Shown in pieces: positions 60,749-64,000 of a stretch of 64,000 bases of DNA. Source of the DNA: Lachnospiraceae bacterium (GTDB lineage Bacteria > Bacillota > Clostridia > Lachnospirales > Lachnospiraceae); assembly GCA_015057115.1 (NCBI GenBank), contig SVEZ01000005.1:1-64000 (forward strand), given 5' to 3'. The translations under genes were made by a program, and so were the position numbers. The stretch's first letter is position 1, and each line of letters opens with the position of its first letter. The notes under the pieces were generated by a model. The model did no database searches, was not told the origin of the DNA, and saw only the letters and a program-made list of their open reading frames with translations.

Positions 60749-60880
60749 CCTGGCTCTCTCCTTCCAATCGTTTCCTCTGTAGCCTTATTCTAGCATAATT
60801 CACACCCTGGCAAAAGCGATTGTGATTCGCATTCTCGTTCTGAAAATCAACTGCAAGTTGTTTTCTCCGGCTTCTGCACA

Positions 60881-60964
60881 CTCTGCTTATGTGTGACAAA
60901 GACGGAAATGTTCTCGGGGACGAGCAGCATCATTTTAAGGGGTTGCCAAAACGGCACCCCCTTG
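60881..60964 (+). pseudogene. Remnant of a BIG2/FxLYD gene 3' region (55 bp) plus duplicated hairpin
   Basis: 60881-60935 nearly identical to 59477-59531 (CTCTGC..CATGTG.GACAA.GACGGAAATGTTCT.GGGGACGAGCAGCATCATTT), followed by AAGGGG..GCCAAAACGGCACCCCCTT like 59680-59706. Confidence 0.8.
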
Positions 60965-61107
60965 TTTCTGTAATATTCTTTTTCCATTTTAGAATGTCCT
61001 GTTCTCCCTCAGCCAAAAAGCCCTGCGCCTCGAATTCAGCAAAAGGAAAACCACAAAGAACAGCCCCGATGCATCCTTGGTAACAATATAAATAGAAAAT
61101 AGCATAT

Positions 61108-62790
61108 TTAAGATGCAATCATCTTATATCCATAAAACAATCCTTTTGCATCAAGGAGGGTTTCAAAGTTTCCCTTCTCATGAATCGTTCCATTCTTCAT
61201 GACCAGTATTTCGTCGGCACTTCGAAGTGTTACCTCGTTCATCCGGTGCGTAATCATAATGACCGTCACACCTTCCAGTTTCATAATCAGTTCTTCGATA
61301 AAACGCTCCGTCGCCACATCCAGATTCGAGGTAATCTCATCCAGGATGAATACCTTCGCACCAGCCAAAAGTGCCCGGGCAATACCGATTCTCTGTTTTT
61401 CTCCACCAGAGAGATTATATCCATTGCCATTAATCTTCGTTTCCAGACCATTCTCAAGACCTCCGATATAATTCGTAAGTCCTGCGCACTCTATGGCATG
61501 TTGAATCGCTTCCGGCGAATACTCTTTGTATAACGTGATGTTGTTCTTAATCGTATCATCGAACAGAAACACCTCCTGCTGCATGTAGTTAACCACACTG
61601 TACAGCTCGTTATCGGAGATATCTGCAATATTGCGCTTTCCAAGCATGATGTTGCCGCCATCACAGGCAGACATTTTTACAAAAAGCTTTACCAATGTGG
61701 ATTTTCCACATCCACTTTCGCCCATAATCACATACTTCTTCCCTTGCTCAAAGAAAACGTTCACGCCATGCACAACCTTTTTGTCATCAAAAGCAACGGC
61801 TACATTCTCCGCACGTAACGAAAAGTCTGTTATATTCTGCACCCACTCATTCGTTTCCTGAACCGTTCCATTGGTATATTTCTGCACTTTATCAATAACC
61901 ACCTTCACAGCCTTCAGGTTGGTAATGAAAATCGGCAATTCCTCAAATGGAACCAGAATGCCTCCAATGAGCTGGGAAATAGCCATCACCGCTCCAACCG
62001 TGATTTTTCCCAAAAAGGCAAAATAAGCGCTAATTATCATAGTCAGCATAAACCCTATCATGGTACATACCACAGAAATATAAGAAACGCTATAGTTTGT
62101 CTTAATCAGGCTGCACTCTGCCTCTTCACATCTTGCATTCCTGTCTTCTGTCTGTTTTCTGATTTTTGAAAAAACAGAATACAGCTTAATGGTATGAAAA
62201 CCAATAAATGCATCCGATATGACATTCTGAAACTCTGCTGCGGACTTTGATGCATCCTCGGAAATATCTGCAAGCTTCCTCTCAAAAATCTTAGGAATCC
62301 ATACCGAGCCAAGTGCAATCGCCACATTGAGTAAGCATATAATCGGATTCATTCTTAACAGCGCTGCAACGGTTACCATAAAACTTACAGTAACTCTGTA
62401 TATGCCGCAAACGCTGTCAAAATAGTCCGTGCTGACTTTTTTCACATCTCTCTGCATTATGGATATATAATAAGACGGTGGTTCTTTTCGGTATTCTTGA
62501 AAACTTTTGCTCATAATCCCTGCAAAAAGATCGTTTTTCAGACCAATAAGAAACTCTTTTCTAAGATTTTCGCGGGATATTTTGTGACAATAGGAAACAA
62601 GCGTGTCTGCCATAACTGCAAGCACAAAAATGGTTACATATTTCAGGAACATTGTGAGATTTCCCTTCGTAGACGCTGTCACAAGAGGTTCTAATGAACT
62701 TGCGAACAGCACTGAAGTGACGGCCATTGCCGGGGATAATATTAGATACAGAATGAGTGTTTTCTTGTTCTTTAAAAAATATTGAAACAT
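61108..62790 (-). CDS. ABC transporter, fused TM and ATP-binding half-transporter
   Basis: VIMGESGCGKSTLVKLFVKM; NLSGGEKQRIGIARALLAGAKVFILDEITSNLD. Confidence 0.93.
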   Translation of the reverse strand: MFQYFLKNKKTLILYLILSPAMAVTSVLFASSLEPLVTASTKGNLTMFLKYVTIFVLAVMADTLVSYCHKISRENLRKEFLIGLKNDLFAGIMSKSFQEYRKEPPSYYISIMQRDVKKVSTDYFDSVCGIYRVTVSFMVTVAALLRMNPIICLLNVAIALGSVWIPKIFERKLADISEDASKSAAEFQNVISDAFIGFHTIKLYSVFSKIRKQTEDRNARCEEAECSLIKTNYSVSYISVVCTMIGFMLTMIISAYFAFLGKITVGAVMAISQLIGGILVPFEELPIFITNLKAVKVVIDKVQKYTNGTVQETNEWVQNITDFSLRAENVAVAFDDKKVVHGVNVFFEQGKKYVIMGESGCGKSTLVKLFVKMSACDGGNIMLGKRNIADISDNELYSVVNYMQQEVFLFDDTIKNNITLYKEYSPEAIQHAIECAGLTNYIGGLENGLETKINGNGYNLSGGEKQRIGIARALLAGAKVFILDEITSNLDVATERFIEELIMKLEGVTVIMITHRMNEVTLRSADEILVMKNGTIHEKGNFETLLDAKGLFYGYKMIAS

Positions 62791-62891
62791 AAGGTTTTCT
62801 CCAATCTTTAATTAGTAAAAAAGCGTAACAAAAATAGACCTGCATCGCAGGTAACTACCTTCTTGTTATGCTACTAATTAAAAAACCTTAT
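62789..62891 (-). promoter_or_regulatory. Attenuator-like 5' leader of the ABC transporter
   Basis: Nested inverted repeats ATAAGGTTTT/AAAACCTTAT, AATTAGT/ACTAATT, GTTATGC/GCGTAAC and terminator-like ACCTGC-GAT-GCAGGT-CTATTTTT. Confidence 0.7.
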
Positions 62892-62936
62892 AATACATCA
62901 CTCTTAAATTACCTCAATAATTATATTTCAATACGG

Positions 62937-62965
62937 ATTATAACATAGTTAATTGCTGATATCAA
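62937..62965 (-). promoter_or_regulatory. Strong SigA-type promoter for the ABC transporter
   Basis: TTGATA-17 bp-TATAAT on minus strand. Confidence 0.8.
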
Positions 62966-63002
62966 GCCGCTGTTGTTATATGAGATTTGCACATACATAA
63001 AT

Positions 63003-63033
63003 TCCCCGCTAAAGCCTACGCTCTAGCGGGGAT
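63003..63033 (-). terminator. Hairpin terminator downstream of atpC
   Basis: CCCCGCTA...TTAGCGGGG on minus strand. Confidence 0.65.
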
Positions 63034-63041
63034 TATCCTTA

Positions 63042-63452
63042 CTATTTCTTAATATCCAGTCGTACCAATGCTTTCTTTAATGCGACCTCGGCACGAAGCA
63101 CGTCGAGATCTTCGGCATGCTCGCTTAAGCGCTTCTCCGCACGCTGCTTGGCAGCTTCGGCACGCTGTACGTCGATTTCATCCGGCCACTCGGCAATCTC
63201 TGCCAAGAGGGTAACCTTATCCTGAAGAACGGAAGCAAAACCGCTATGTACGGCTGCCACGGTCTTCTGATCATTTCCATCGGTAATGGTTACAACTCCC
63301 GGTGAAAGGACGGTGGTAATGGGAACATGGTTCTTGTAAACACCAATCTCTCCCTCGGTAGTATTAAATTCTACCATGTATGCCCTTCCTGTATGAAACA
63401 CGCGATCCGGGCATATGATTTCAATGTCAAAAAGGTTTTTTTCATCTGCCAT
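63042..63452 (-). CDS. atpC: F1Fo ATP synthase epsilon subunit
   Basis: EIICPDRVFHTGRAYMVEFNTTEGEIGVYKNHVPITTVLSPG. Confidence 0.95.
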   Translation of the reverse strand: MADEKNLFDIEIICPDRVFHTGRAYMVEFNTTEGEIGVYKNHVPITTVLSPGVVTITDGNDQKTVAAVHSGFASVLQDKVTLLAEIAEWPDEIDVQRAEAAKQRAEKRLSEHAEDLDVLRAEVALKKALVRLDIKK

Positions 63453-63465
63453 ATGCCTTCACCCC

Positions 63466-64000
<535 letters not shown>

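Noticed and set aside
60889-61083. 64-aa plus-strand ORF as a real gene
   Set aside because: Its first 16 residues are the remnant of the BIG2/FxLYD gene and it then reads through the hairpin; no RBS
52870-62790. Antiphage defence island
   Set aside because: No nuclease, reverse transcriptase, cyclase, restriction or known defence effector seen; exporters, GNATs and a common TA pair fit resistance/stability functions better
62561-62845. 94-aa ORF as an independent gene
   Set aside because: Overlaps the ABC transporter out of frame for most of its length; more likely only its start has a leader/uORF role

Overview
Chromosomal window that looks like a Firmicutes genome, probably Lachnospiraceae (inferred from gene content; no tools run). 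Almost all genes are on the minus strand. Main blocks: (1) housekeeping genes lysS-greA-dus-coaX, an SPFH/NfeD pair, a SleB-like hydrolase, pgi and murG; (2) a signalling block of HD-GYP protein / giant propeller hybrid histidine kinase / second HD-GYP protein (10.8-19.6 kb); (3) a VanRS-like two-component system, a mazG-phosphatase pair, and a membrane-anchored MerR with a textbook 19-bp-spacer promoter; (4) a compact tad/Flp type IVb pilus locus (26.7-34.5 kb), including a 54-aa Flp-like prepilin absent from the ORF track and a pseudopilin carrying a duplicated Cys/His module; (5) flagellin-fliS with two very large uncharacterised proteins; (6) buk-ptb, glgB and a TPR/P-loop protein; (7) an accessory stretch (52.9-62.8 kb) with two half-size ABC exporters, XRE regulators, GNATs, a ParE/Phd-like TA pair, and a gene remnant with a duplicated hairpin; (8) the atpC-atpD edge. 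The two strongest unexplained signals are noncoding. One is a symmetric array of four 38-bp units (F-F-R-R, gaps 24/27/24 bp) at 35024-35250. The other is an attenuator-like leader with nested inverted repeats and uORFs upstream of the ABC exporter at 62.8-62.97 kb.
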